Below are positions 43,123 to 51,455 of a DNA stretch of 64,000 bases, one piece after another. The translations under genes were made by a program, and so were the position numbers. The notes beneath the pieces were generated by a model. That model was not told the DNA's origin, made no database searches, and saw only the letters and a list, made by a program, of their open reading frames with translations. The DNA comes from Cypionkella sp049896245. Its GTDB lineage: Bacteria > Pseudomonadota > Alphaproteobacteria > Rhodobacterales > Rhodobacteraceae. Location: the NCBI RefSeq assembly GCF_049896245.1, contig NZ_JAFCTX010000019.1, positions 19,400 through 83,399 on the forward strand, in the 5' to 3' direction. Positions within the stretch are counted from its first letter, which is position 1. Each line of letters opens with the position of its first letter.

Positions 43123-44379
43123 ATGGTCAACAGGCTGAAACTGAATGAGAAAACCGTCCGGGATGCCGAGAACTTGGGGCGGGATTACCAGATTTTCGAC
43201 ACCGATGTGCGCGGGTTTTCGATTACCATCTACCCGTCTGGCAACCGGGCCTTCACCCTCGATTACCGGGTCGGCGGGCGGCAGCGGCGGATGACCATCG
43301 GCCGATGGCCGGAATGGACCACGGTGGCAGCGCGGGAGCGGGCCAAAGATCTGCGGCGCGAGATCGATGAAGGCGTCGACCCGCTGAACCAGCGCGAAAA
43401 CGCCCGGGAAGCTCCAAGGGTCAGTGACATGACCAAGCGGTATCTGGATGAGCACACGCCGCACCTCGCCGCCCGGAACGCTGCGGACCAGCATGCCATC
43501 ATGGCCAAGCTGGTCGAGCCGGACTGGGGCAAGAAGCTGGTGACGGAGATCACAAAGGCCGATGTGGAGAAGCTGCTGACCAAGATCGCAGCAGGTCGTG
43601 CTCGGCCCTCCAAGATCAAGCCCAACAATCGGGCCAAAAAGCTACAGGGCGTGAAGCCCACGCCGGTGCGCGCCAACCGGGTGGGTGAGGTGCTGCGCAA
43701 GATGTTCACGCTGGCCGTAGGTTGGGGCTGGCGCGAGGACAACCCTGCCAGCGCCTTTCGCCGCCGGATCGAGAACGAGCGCGAACGGTTCCTGACGCCG
43801 GAGGAGATCGGGAGGCTGGCCAAGGCGCTGGATGGAGCCAAGGATCAGCGCGCGGCGGGGATCATCCGGCTCTGCATGCTGACTGGCGCCCGGTCGGGCG
43901 AAGTGCGCCAGGCGCGGTTCGAACAGTTCAATCTCGACCTCGCCAGCTGGTCAAAACCCGCCGCCACCACCAAGCAGCGCAAGATCCACCGCATCCCGAT
44001 CTCCGGCGATGTGGCTGCCATCGTGCGCCAGCGGGGGCTTCTGGTGCCAAAGGGCAATCCGTGGCTCTTTCCCGGCGACACGCCCGGCCAGCCGGTGAAG
44101 GAAATCCGCCGGTTTTGGGTGGCGATCCAGAAGGAGGCCAAATTGCCCGAGGTCCGGATCCACGACCTGCGCCACACCTTTGCATCGCTGCTGGTCAGCG
44201 GCGGGGCGTCACTGGAGATGATTGGCAAACTGCTGGGCCACACGCAGATGCAGACGACCCAGCGCTATGCCCACCTGATGGACTCGCCCCTCCGCGACGG
44301 CGTCAATGCCGTGGCCAGCATCTTCCGGCCCCGGCCGCAGTTGGTCCATGATGCTGATCAGGAAAAGAAGACTGCGTGA
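43123..44379 (+). CDS. int: Tyrosine integrase (DUF4102-type, P4-like)
   Basis: 418 aa. AAGGAG is 8 nt before the ATG at 43123. An N-terminal DUF4102 arm-binding domain (DTDVRGFSITIYPSGNRAFT, RRMTIGRWPEW) is followed by the SAM-like core-binding domain (about 100-190) and the catalytic domain with Arg in LTGARSGEVRQARFEQ, H-x-x-R in IHDLRHTFASLLVSGG, LLGHTQMQTT and Tyr in QRYAHL. Catalytic residues are all present. About 2.1 kb from the tRNA repeat, it is the probable integrase of the right element. Confidence 0.95.
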   Translation: MVNRLKLNEKTVRDAENLGRDYQIFDTDVRGFSITIYPSGNRAFTLDYRVGGRQRRMTIGRWPEWTTVAARERAKDLRREIDEGVDPLNQRENAREAPRVSDMTKRYLDEHTPHLAARNAADQHAIMAKLVEPDWGKKLVTEITKADVEKLLTKIAAGRARPSKIKPNNRAKKLQGVKPTPVRANRVGEVLRKMFTLAVGWGWREDNPASAFRRRIENERERFLTPEEIGRLAKALDGAKDQRAAGIIRLCMLTGARSGEVRQARFEQFNLDLASWSKPAATTKQRKIHRIPISGDVAAIVRQRGLLVPKGNPWLFPGDTPGQPVKEIRRFWVAIQKEAKLPEVRIHDLRHTFASLLVSGGASLEMIGKLLGHTQMQTTQRYAHLMDSPLRDGVNAVASIFRPRPQLVHDADQEKKTA

Positions 44380-44422
44380 GGCTGTAGGACCAGCCCCGCC
44401 CCTACCCTTCGCCAGCGGGGCT

Positions 44423-45019
44423 TCAGGCGGTTTCCCGCAGCGCCCGCCAGATCGGCGCGATCTTCTTGCGTGTCGTGCTCTCCTCCGGAATCTCTCCGGT
44501 TGGGGAGTTCTGGGCAAACCAGTCCTGCACCTCAGCGATCAGCTCCACTTGCGTCGTGGGTATTCCCCGGTCGTTGAACCGGCAAAACAGCATGATCATG
44601 GCCCCATCCCAGTCGAAGCGCGGCGTGGCACCGGGCGGGATAATCGGACGGCGACGCCCGTTGGGGTCATCATCTACCTTCCGCAAGTCGTCCGCCATCA
44701 GCAACAAGTCTGCCAGTTTGACCACGACGCCCCCCGCAGGCTCTGTGATGAGCAGCCATTCACTGCCACCTTCCGGGCGGACACGGATCACCCGGCACTC
44801 TTCATCGCAATGACCATGACGGCGGAACATCTTCATCATGTCGGCGGCGTTGACCGCGACGATTCCCGCAACCGGCTGCAGACCGCAGAGCACCGGGGAA
44901 ATTCCGGTAAAAATGGAGAAGAGGCCGCCAATCGACGAGGCAGCGACATCCGCATAGGACCACTCGAGGCGGTCAGCAAATTCGTTGAGGGAAAGAAAGG
45001 CTCTTGTTGGCAGCGTCAT
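44423..45019 (-). CDS. Hypothetical protein next to integrase
   Basis: 198 aa, soluble. Starts LPTRAFLSLNEFADRLEWSY. The middle holds a beta-rich part (EECRVIRVRPEGGSEWLLIT) and the end a helical part that finishes RKKIAPIWRALRETA. That C-terminal pattern (TRKKIAPIWRAL) recalls DNA-binding proteins encoded next to integrases of alphaproteobacterial islands, but I cannot name the family. It is convergent with the integrase. Confidence 0.65.
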   Translation of the reverse strand: MTLPTRAFLSLNEFADRLEWSYADVAASSIGGLFSIFTGISPVLCGLQPVAGIVAVNAADMMKMFRRHGHCDEECRVIRVRPEGGSEWLLITEPAGGVVVKLADLLLMADDLRKVDDDPNGRRRPIIPPGATPRFDWDGAMIMLFCRFNDRGIPTTQVELIAEVQDWFAQNSPTGEIPEESTTRKKIAPIWRALRETA

Positions 45020-45518
45020 GGGATATGCGTCCTCTCGGCATTTTTCGACACCCGGGCCAGCACCAGGTGTCGCTGGATCGCGTTTCTAAACAAGCACTTG
45101 CTCTCAGCAGCCGGTTCAAAAACACGCTTCAAGGTATGGCCGACAGCAATGCCTTCAGAACCCAGTGCCGATGGCACCGACGCCCTGAAATCATGGCTGA
45201 AAGAATCGTCTTGAGCTGACTAGGTGACGCTACTCGCCTTTCAGGCGAACTTGCACTAGCCAACCCGGCTCTGAGGGTAAAACGTGAACAAATAGTTTCC
45301 GCCGGGGGTCGGGCGTTGTGCGTTTCGTAGAAGAGGTCATCGTGCAGACGACCGCGCCGCGGGGCGATCCTGCGCCGGAACGTGATCGCCGTCGGCCTCC
45401 GTCGACCATTCGCCGCTGGTTGATGCCCAACGCGTACTGACCTGAATCGCCGCCCCGGCAGAGCGCAGATTCCTGCTGATCAGCACCGGAAAAGCGGAAT
45501 GGCGCTGGGCGGCGACCC
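45020..45518. other. Gene-poor stretch, probable deletion scar
   Basis: 499 bp without a supportable gene. A frame ending at 45214 encodes SEPSADGTDALKSWLKES, which may be the end of a lost gene. The next gene appears to lack its N-terminal part, so this is likely where phage early genes were removed. Confidence 0.4.
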
Positions 45519-46119
45519 AACTCCGGAATCCGGACATGGAGCCATCTCCGGATTTTTGGCAAAGCCATCTCCGGATTTTGCCCAAAGCCATCTCCGGAAT
45601 CCGGAGATTAACCTTGTAAGAGAACCCCTAAGTAAACCTGTAAAGGAGGAGGAGGACGCGCAAGCGCGCGATGCCGATTTTGATCGGTTTTTCGCAGAAC
45701 TGCTCACAGCACTGGGCCTCGATGCCGCCGCCCTGCCGGGCTGGTGGCAAGGCGGGCCCCCTCGACTGCATGTCCAGCGCTGGCGGGAAAAGCTTGGTCT
45801 AAGCGCGGACGAAATCGTCTCCGTCGCCTTGGCATCCCGCCAGGAACACCCCGAACCGCCAGACGGGCCGAAGGCACTGGACCGTGCCATGCAGCGCGCC
45901 GTGCAACGCAAAACGCAAGGCAGGGCCGAGAAGAACCGAAAGGCGAAGGCCGAGCCGGTGAAGCCCGCCACGATCATCGATCTAGCAGTCTACTACGCCG
46001 ACTTCCTGAATTCCGGTCGGTATGTCCCGGCAAGTTCGATCAAAAACACCTTGCGCGACGAGATGCTTGGACGGGGCTTGGTCACGCCGGAATTCTTGCG
46101 CCAGCGGGGGATCCGGTGA
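45499..46119 (+). pseudogene. C-terminal part of a phage replication-type protein
   Basis: The open frame starts at an ATG without good RBS, runs through a 23-bp repeat array (45519-45610), then into a conserved-looking domain: PVKEEEDAQARDADFDRFFA, LPGWWQGGPPRLHVQRWR, ADEIVSVALASRQ, and the C-terminal AVYYADFLNSGRYVPASSIK. The last part resembles the end of HTH-containing phage replication or initiator proteins of Rhodobacterales prophages, which are longer and begin with a DNA-binding domain. The N-terminal domain is missing here. Its stop overlaps the next start. Confidence 0.55.
45519..45610 (+). repeat. 23-bp-period repeat array (four units)
   Basis: Units start at 45519, 45542, 45565 and 45588. 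Units 2-4 share CCATCTCCGG; units 1 and 4 have CCGGAATCCGGA. Unit 4 contains a perfect 17-bp inverted repeat (TCTCCGGA-A-TCCGGAGA, 45591-45607). Period 23 is not divisible by three, so the array is read in a new frame each time and is unlikely to be kept as a protein repeat. It looks like a DNA-binding site array such as iterons. Confidence 0.75.
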
Positions 46120-46841
46120 ATGGCATGGTGTCACGTCCCCGGCACGGATTGTCCCTCTGCGCAGGCGGCGGAGGCTTGGATCTGGGCGTCATGCTTGCCG
46201 AACCAGGCTTCCACACTCGCGCATTTGTCGAATGGGAGGACTGGCCCCGCACTGTCCTCATCGCCGCCCAGCGCGCAGGATACTTCGCCCCTGCGCCAAT
46301 CTGGGACGACCTGCGCACCTTCGATGAGCGGGGCAAGCTTTCCAAGCAAGTCTTCGGTACACTTGGGCATCTCATTCTAGCCGGGGCTGGTGGTAAAATA
46401 GTATGTGCGGCGTGCGTCCCGATCGCAGAGGCCCAAGACCTTGTTGTCGATCAGACACTGTACTGGAAAGTCGTGGCGGACGCGGACGAGGCCTGGTATC
46501 AAGTCGGCATGCTCAACAGCTTAGCCCTAACGAATGCCACTCTTGCATTCAATCCGAAGGGCGATTTTGGTGAAAGGCACCTCCACACCCTTCCGTACCG
46601 AATGATGCCTTCATACGATGCCAGCAACTTCGACCACCTAAAGATCGCTGCCCTTTCAAGGGATACTGCTACTCTTGCAGAGGGTTATTGCACAACAGAC
46701 CTATACCTAGCCAACCCAACAAAGTCGCTTTCCGCGCGACGTCGCAGAATGCGCGCTTTGCTCGAAGCTTCGCCTCCGCTGATGCAGCTTGAGGCGCTTG
46801 CCAAATCAGCCCTTATCGCTGCTGCATCCGGCAAGGAATGA
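46116..46841 (+). pseudogene. Chimera: cytosine methyltransferase N-term + N6-methylase C-term
   Basis: 241 codons in one open frame from GTG 46116 (overlapping the upstream stop). The first ~65 residues (HGLSLCAGGGGLDLGVMLAE ... FVEWEDWPRTVLIAAQRAG) are motif I and beyond of a phage C5-cytosine methyltransferase, which should continue past 300 aa with the PC catalytic motif. At about 46325 it switches without frameshift to DQTLYWKVVADADEAWYQVG and NPKGDFGERHLHTLPYRM, the C-terminal target-recognition end of a large N6-adenine methylase/restriction protein. Neither enzyme can be active. Confidence 0.72.
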
Positions 46842-46898
46842 TTATAACATGCATTGAGTGGCCATGCGTCTGAAAATCCGGTCGAGCGCTTTTGGCCT

Positions 46899-47150
46899 CC
46901 CCCCTGGCATGGTTCCTCCCCGGCCCCATTCGTATGCGGGGGGGCGCAGCGCGGCATTTCGCTAGCGACTGGCTTTTTCACCGGGGAATCCAGGCGGAAG
47001 CCACTTGGCGCGCGATCCGGGAAAAAGCGACTCGTTATCAAAGGCTTGCGGAATCACGATCTTAGCGTGCTGGATTCTTTTGCGGAATCCAGAGAATCCA
47101 CTTTGCGGAAGCCACCAAGCCGGAAGCCAGCCAGCCAGCGGAAGCCAGAG
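46899..47150 (+). repeat. Dispersed repeat copy B with GGAAKCCAS array
   Basis: Same block order as copy A: C-run plus CTGGCATGGTTCCTCC, G-run plus CGCAGCGCGGC, the palindrome TCGCTAGCGA, CTTTTTCACCGGGGAATCCA. 9-mers GGAATCCAS/GGAAGCCAS at 46985, 46996, 47084, 47107, 47122 and 47140, one degenerate at 47093. An inverted pair CTGGATTC/GAATCCAG makes a hairpin at 47070-47092. It begins 58 bp after the end of the methylase fragment. Confidence 0.8.
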
Positions 47151-47264
47151 CGGTGTGATGGACGGCGGCTCGGTCAATGAATTTCCACGTCCTGCTCTGA
47201 CAATGGTGATGCGCTATGACTATGTCAAAAATATCATGATCTTGAAAAGGTAAGGAGACGACCG

Positions 47265-48020
47265 ATGGACCTGCGGTTCGACGACAAGACGATCATCGTC
47301 ACTGGTGGCGGTTCCGGCATCGGCGCGGCCACTGCCGAAGAGCTGGGTACCAGCGGTGCGACAGTGATTGTGGCCGACATCAATCTGGTCCACGCCGAAA
47401 GCATCGCCAGCGCAATCGTTGCAGCGGGCGGCAAGGCATATGCCGTCGCAGTCGACGTGGCCAAGGCTGATCAGGTCAAGGCGATGGTGGATTTCGCGGT
47501 GCAGAAGACGGGCGCGCTGCATGGCATCGTCAACAATGCTGGCATCGGCGGTCCCTCAGCCCCCACAGGAAGTTACGATATCGATGGCTGGCAGAAAGTG
47601 ATCGACATCAACCTTTCCGGCGTTTTCTATGGCATGCGTTTTGCCATTCCAGAGATCGAGAAGGCGGGAGGTGGCGCAGTCGTCAACGTGGCGTCGATCC
47701 TCGGCTCTGTGGGCTTTGCCAATTCTAGTGCCTATGTCAGCGCCAAGCATGGTGTTCTTGGCGCGACCAAGAGCGCAGCACTCGAGCATGCAGCCGGTGG
47801 CGTCCGTGTCAATTCGGTGGGGCCGGGCTTCATCCGAACGCCGCTCGTGGCAGATGCGCTTGATGAAGCGACGCTGAAGTTCCTTGAGGGCAAGCACGCA
47901 CTGAACCGGCTTGGACGCTCCGAGGAAGTCGCGGCGCTGATCGTCTTCCTACTTTCGGACCGCGCCAGCTTCATCACCGGATCGTATCATCTGGTCGATG
48001 GCGGTTATACAGCACAGTAA
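47265..48020 (+). CDS. Short-chain dehydrogenase/reductase
   Basis: 251 aa classical SDR. Cofactor motif TGGGSGIGAA at about 14-21, an Asp after strand 2 (VADIN) favouring NAD(H), NNAG at about 92, catalytic Ser (NVASILGSVG) and Y-x3-K (YVSAKHG). The C-terminus FITGSYHLVDGGYTAQ is typical. AAGGAG lies before the ATG. A metabolic gene inside a phage region between two repeat copies is unexpected and it may be passenger cargo. Substrate unknown. Confidence 0.93.
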   Translation: MDLRFDDKTIIVTGGGSGIGAATAEELGTSGATVIVADINLVHAESIASAIVAAGGKAYAVAVDVAKADQVKAMVDFAVQKTGALHGIVNNAGIGGPSAPTGSYDIDGWQKVIDINLSGVFYGMRFAIPEIEKAGGGAVVNVASILGSVGFANSSAYVSAKHGVLGATKSAALEHAAGGVRVNSVGPGFIRTPLVADALDEATLKFLEGKHALNRLGRSEEVAALIVFLLSDRASFITGSYHLVDGGYTAQ

Positions 48021-48136
48021 TGCGAAGCTCCCTTGCGGCGCGACAGCCTGCACTGACGACAACGCCTTGAGTCTAAGGCAAAATTCTCGTTGACAAAGCT
48101 GCCCCCCTTGATCTACCCCTTGATCATCGAAGAATT

Positions 48137-48172
48137 GCGCCCGGAGGATAACCCTCGCGGGCGCTTCGTTTT
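48137..48172 (+). terminator. Leader hairpin/terminator, copy 1
   Basis: GCGCCCG-GAGG ... CCTC-CGGGCGC hairpin followed by TTCGTTTT, in the leader of the truncated ParB-methyltransferase gene. A TTGACA word lies upstream at 48089. The same leader is repeated at 49991, so this is a conserved transcription start and attenuator or terminator. Confidence 0.6.
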
Positions 48173-48255
48173 CCCCATATCGCGGATCCCGTTTAAGCCG
48201 TTGGCATCACCCAGCGCGCTTCGGCACGTCCGCCTGCCCCAAATGAGAATCGCCG

Positions 48256-48755
48256 ATGGACCTCGTCTTTGCGCCAAGCCAGATCGAGACCTGGTCGATT
48301 GATCGGCTGCGGCCCTACGCCCGCAATGCAAAGATCCACGGCACGGACCAAGTGGCGAAGATCGCCGCCAGCATGGCGAAGTTCGGCTGGACCGTGCCCT
48401 GCATTGGTGGCGGACGATGGCGAGTTGATCGCCGGGCATGGCCGGGTGCTGGCGGCGGCCATGTTGGGACTGAAGGATGTGCCAGTGATCCGGCTTAGCC
48501 ACCTCGACGAAGCCGAACGTCGCGCCTACCGGATCGCCGACAATAAGCTGACCGAGCTGGGCGAATGGGACGAGGCGATGTTGCGCGACGAGATCGCGGG
48601 GCTGCTTGCCGAGGATTTCGACCTGTCGCTTCTGGGGATCACCGACGAGGATTTGGACGCCCTGTTGCGTGATCCTGATCAGGTGGACGGCGGTGCCGTC
48701 GAGGGCGAGGACGACATTCCGGAACCGCCGATCACGCCGGTGTCGTTGGCGGGTG
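48256..48755 (+). pseudogene. Truncated and frameshifted ParB-methyltransferase
   Basis: Close relative of the intact gene at 50111. The first 50 residues (MDLVFAPSQIETWSIDRLRP ...) are in one frame; an extra T near 48404 shifts the frame, after which ELIAGHGRVLAAAMLGLKDV ... GITDEDLDALLRDPDQVDGG continues in the next. At about 48755 (PPITPV) similarity ends and HsdR sequence begins. The whole methyltransferase half is missing. The many silent differences from 50111 indicate an older or different phage source, not a recent duplication. Confidence 0.85.
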
Positions 48756-49640
48756 AAGGCTCTCAAAGACGCCAAGGAGTTGATCAATGCCAATGACGAG
48801 ACCCGCAAGCGCTTCGAAATTTCCGCCCGGGCTGTCTTCCGGAAATACAAATCCTGTCTGACCTTCTCAAAGGTAGAAACCTACAAGTCCGATTATCAAG
48901 CGATCAATTACATCTACAGTTCCCTCCAAGAGGACAAGATGGCCGCCGATACGTCAGCGATCATTCAGAAGCTGAACGCAATCGTGGCTGAAGCCATCGA
49001 CATCCGGCCCGATGGGGAAAACGACAGGGTCTTTGATATTTCAAAGGTGAACTTCGAACTGCTCAGAAAGGAGTTTGCCAAAAGCGAACGCAAGGCCAGC
49101 GATGTGCAGGATATTCGGACTGTTCTTCAAGAACGCCTGGCCAAGATGTTGGCTGCCAACCCAACCCTGAACGACTTTCAAGACCGATTTGACAAAATCG
49201 TAGTCGAATACAACAAGGAGAAGGACAAGAACACGATCAAAGCCACCTTCGAAGCCCTGATGCGTATTGCTGCTGATCTGGAAGCCGAGGCACAAAGCCA
49301 CGTGGCGCTGGGGCTTACGCAAGAGCAGAAGCCGGTCTTTGACCTATTGATGCGGGATGACCTTTCAAAGGAAGAAATCCGTCAGATCAAGTCCGCATCA
49401 GTCGAAATCCTGAAGGCGATCCAGCGGCGTATGGAAGAGGTTCAGGACGTCTTTCAGAAGCAAAGCACGCGCGACGGTCTTCGCCAAGAAATCTACGATT
49501 TGCTCTACGATGATCGGACAGGCCTTCCCGCATCAAAGTATGACGACGAAACGCTGTCCGAAAAGACAGACGCGCTCTTCCAGTATTTCATGCACCAGTT
49601 TGACACTGGGCCCGCCGCAGCTTCCCACGCAGGCCATTGA
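48756..49640 (+). pseudogene. hsdR: C-terminal fragment of type I restriction HsdR
   Basis: About 290 residues, ALKDAKELINANDETRKRFE ... KYKSCLTF ... YQAINYIYSSLQEDK ... DISKVNFELLRKEF ... ALMRIAADLE ... ETLSEKTDALFQYF, the helical C-terminal domain of EcoEI/EcoAI-type HsdR (DUF3387-like region) that contacts the methyltransferase core. The nuclease and helicase domains are absent. It is joined directly to the ParB fragment and ends 22 bp before repeat copy C. A different lineage from the hsdR remnant at 7 kb. Confidence 0.75.
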
Positions 49641-49661
49641 CTGCCCTGACAACTACGCCCA

Positions 49662-49910
49662 CCCCCCTGGCATGGTTCCTCCCAAGCCCGGTTTGTATGC
49701 GGGGGGGCGCAGCGCGGAGGTTCGCTAGCGACAGGCACTTTCACCGGGGAATCCAGGCGGAAGCCACTTGCCGGACGATCTTGGAAAAAGCGACTAATTT
49801 TCAAAGGCTTGCCGAATCACGATCTTGGTGTGCTGGATTCTTTTGCGGAATCCAGGGAATCCAGCTTGTGGAAGCCACCTTGCCGGAAGCCAGCCAGCGG
49901 AAGCCACCTG
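49662..49910 (+). repeat. Dispersed repeat copy C with GGAAKCCAS array
   Basis: Same blocks as A and B. 9-mers at 49748, 49759, 49847, 49856, 49870, 49885 and 49899, so the last five are spaced 9-15 bp. Contains the TTCGCTAGCGA palindrome and the CTGGATTC/GAATCCAG hairpin (49833-49854). It begins 22 bp after the HsdR fragment stop and ends just before the second ParB-methyltransferase leader. Confidence 0.8.
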
Positions 49911-49990
49911 CCGGAACCTATTGAATCCGCGCACATTTTTCGTTTGACAAAGCTGCCCTCCTTGACCTACCCCTTGATCATCGAAGAATT

Positions 49991-50026
49991 GCGCCCGGAG
50001 GATAACCCTCGCGGGCGCTTTCGTTT
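49991..50026 (+). terminator. Leader hairpin/terminator, copy 2
   Basis: Same GCGCCCG...CGGGCGC hairpin with TTTCGTTT as at 48137, about 90 bp before the intact ParB-methyltransferase start. TTGACA lies at 49944. Conservation in both leaders suggests regulation of this gene by termination or anti-termination. Confidence 0.6.
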
Positions 50027-50110
50027 CTCCCCATATCGCGGATCCCGTTTCAGCCGTTGGCATCGCCCAGCGCGCTTCGGCACGTCCGCCTGCCCGAATG
50101 AGAATCGCCC

Positions 50111-51382
50111 ATGGACCTCGTCTTTGCACCGAGCCAGATCGAGACGTGGCCGATTGACCGGCTACGCCCCTATACCCGCAACGCCAAGATCCATGGCACC
50201 GACCAAGTGGCCAAGATCGCCGCCAGCATGGCCAAGTTCGGCTGGACCGTGCCCTGTATGGTGGCCGACGATGGCGAACTGATCGCCGGGCATGGCCGGG
50301 TGCTGGCCGCCGCCATGCTCGGGCTTAAGGACGTGCCAGTGATCCGGCTCAGCCACCTCGACGAGGCAGAGCGCCGCGCCTACCGGATCGCCGACAATAA
50401 ACTGACCGAGTTGGGCGAGTGGGACGAGGCGATGCTGCGCGATGAGATCGCGAGCCTGCTGGCCGAAGATTTTGATCTGACTCTGCTGGGCATCACCGAC
50501 GAGGATCTGGACGCCCTGCTGCGCGATCCGAATCAGGTCGATGGCGGTGCTGTTGAGGGCGAGGATGACATTTCCGAACCGCCGATTACGCCGTTGTCTG
50601 TTCCGGGCGACCTGTGGCAGCTTGGATCGCATCGGCTGATCTGCGGCGACAGCACGTCCGCCGACGTCGTCGGGCGCCTGCTGGGCGATGTGAAGCCGCT
50701 GCTGATGGTGACCGATCCGCCCTATGGCGTGGAATATGACCCGTCCTGGCGCAACCACGTGGGTGCCGCCAAGACCAAACGCACCGGGAAGGTGCTGAAC
50801 GATGACCGGGCGGACTGGCGCGAGGTTTGGGCGCTGTTCCCCGGCGACGTGGCCTATGTCTGGCTCGGTGCGCTGCATGCCACGACGGTGGCCGAGAGCC
50901 TGCTGGCGGCAGGCTTCGCCGTGCGGTCGCAGATTATCTGGGCCAAGGACCGGCTTGTCCTCAGCCGAGGTGACTACCACTGGCAGCATGAACCCTGCTG
51001 GTATGCGGTGAAGAAGTCCGGCAAGGGCCATTGGGCTGGGGACCGCAAGCAGACCACACTCTGGCACATCTCCGGCAAGGATCAGGATGCGGCAACCGTT
51101 CACGGCACCCAAAAGCCGGTCGAATGCATGCGCCGCCCGATGCTGAACAATTCCAACCCGGGTCAGGCGGTGTATGAACCCTTCATGGGATCCGGCACCA
51201 CGTTGATCGCGGCGGAAACCACGGGCCGCACCTGCTTCGGGATCGAGCTGAACCCCGCCTATGTCGATGTGGCCATAGAGCGCTGGCAGCAATTCACCGG
51301 CGCGAATGCCGTGCTGGCCGAAACGGGCGAAACCTTCGCCGATCTGAAAGCCAAGAGGCTCGCGGAATCAAACCGCCAATAA
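50111..51382 (+). CDS. ParB-domain DNA N6/N4-methyltransferase (phage type)
   Basis: 423 aa. N-terminal ParB/Srx-like nuclease-fold domain at 1-~115 (IDRLRPYTRNAKIHG, GELIAGHGRVLAA, VIRLSHLDEAERRAYRIADN), then the methyltransferase with catalytic DPPY in VTDPPYGVEYDP (about 205), and SAM motif FMGSGTTLIAAETTGR near 360, the order of group beta enzymes. Such fusions are common in alphaproteobacterial prophages upstream of the terminase genes and protect phage DNA or modify the host. It looks intact. Confidence 0.93.
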   Translation: MDLVFAPSQIETWPIDRLRPYTRNAKIHGTDQVAKIAASMAKFGWTVPCMVADDGELIAGHGRVLAAAMLGLKDVPVIRLSHLDEAERRAYRIADNKLTELGEWDEAMLRDEIASLLAEDFDLTLLGITDEDLDALLRDPNQVDGGAVEGEDDISEPPITPLSVPGDLWQLGSHRLICGDSTSADVVGRLLGDVKPLLMVTDPPYGVEYDPSWRNHVGAAKTKRTGKVLNDDRADWREVWALFPGDVAYVWLGALHATTVAESLLAAGFAVRSQIIWAKDRLVLSRGDYHWQHEPCWYAVKKSGKGHWAGDRKQTTLWHISGKDQDAATVHGTQKPVECMRRPMLNNSNPGQAVYEPFMGSGTTLIAAETTGRTCFGIELNPAYVDVAIERWQQFTGANAVLAETGETFADLKAKRLAESNRQ

Positions 51383-51455
51383 CCTCAATTGCATTGGACA
51401 TTGGTTCTTAGCTCGATCAGCGTTTTGACCTCGCTGCGCATTTCAATCTTGAAAA

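Noticed and set aside
9147..49910. Protein-coding interpretation of the ~250-bp repeats (frames with HDLxVLDSFAE)
   Set aside because: The short shared peptide is not bounded by starts with RBS, the frames break in different places, and the 9-mers vary in ways not tied to codon positions.
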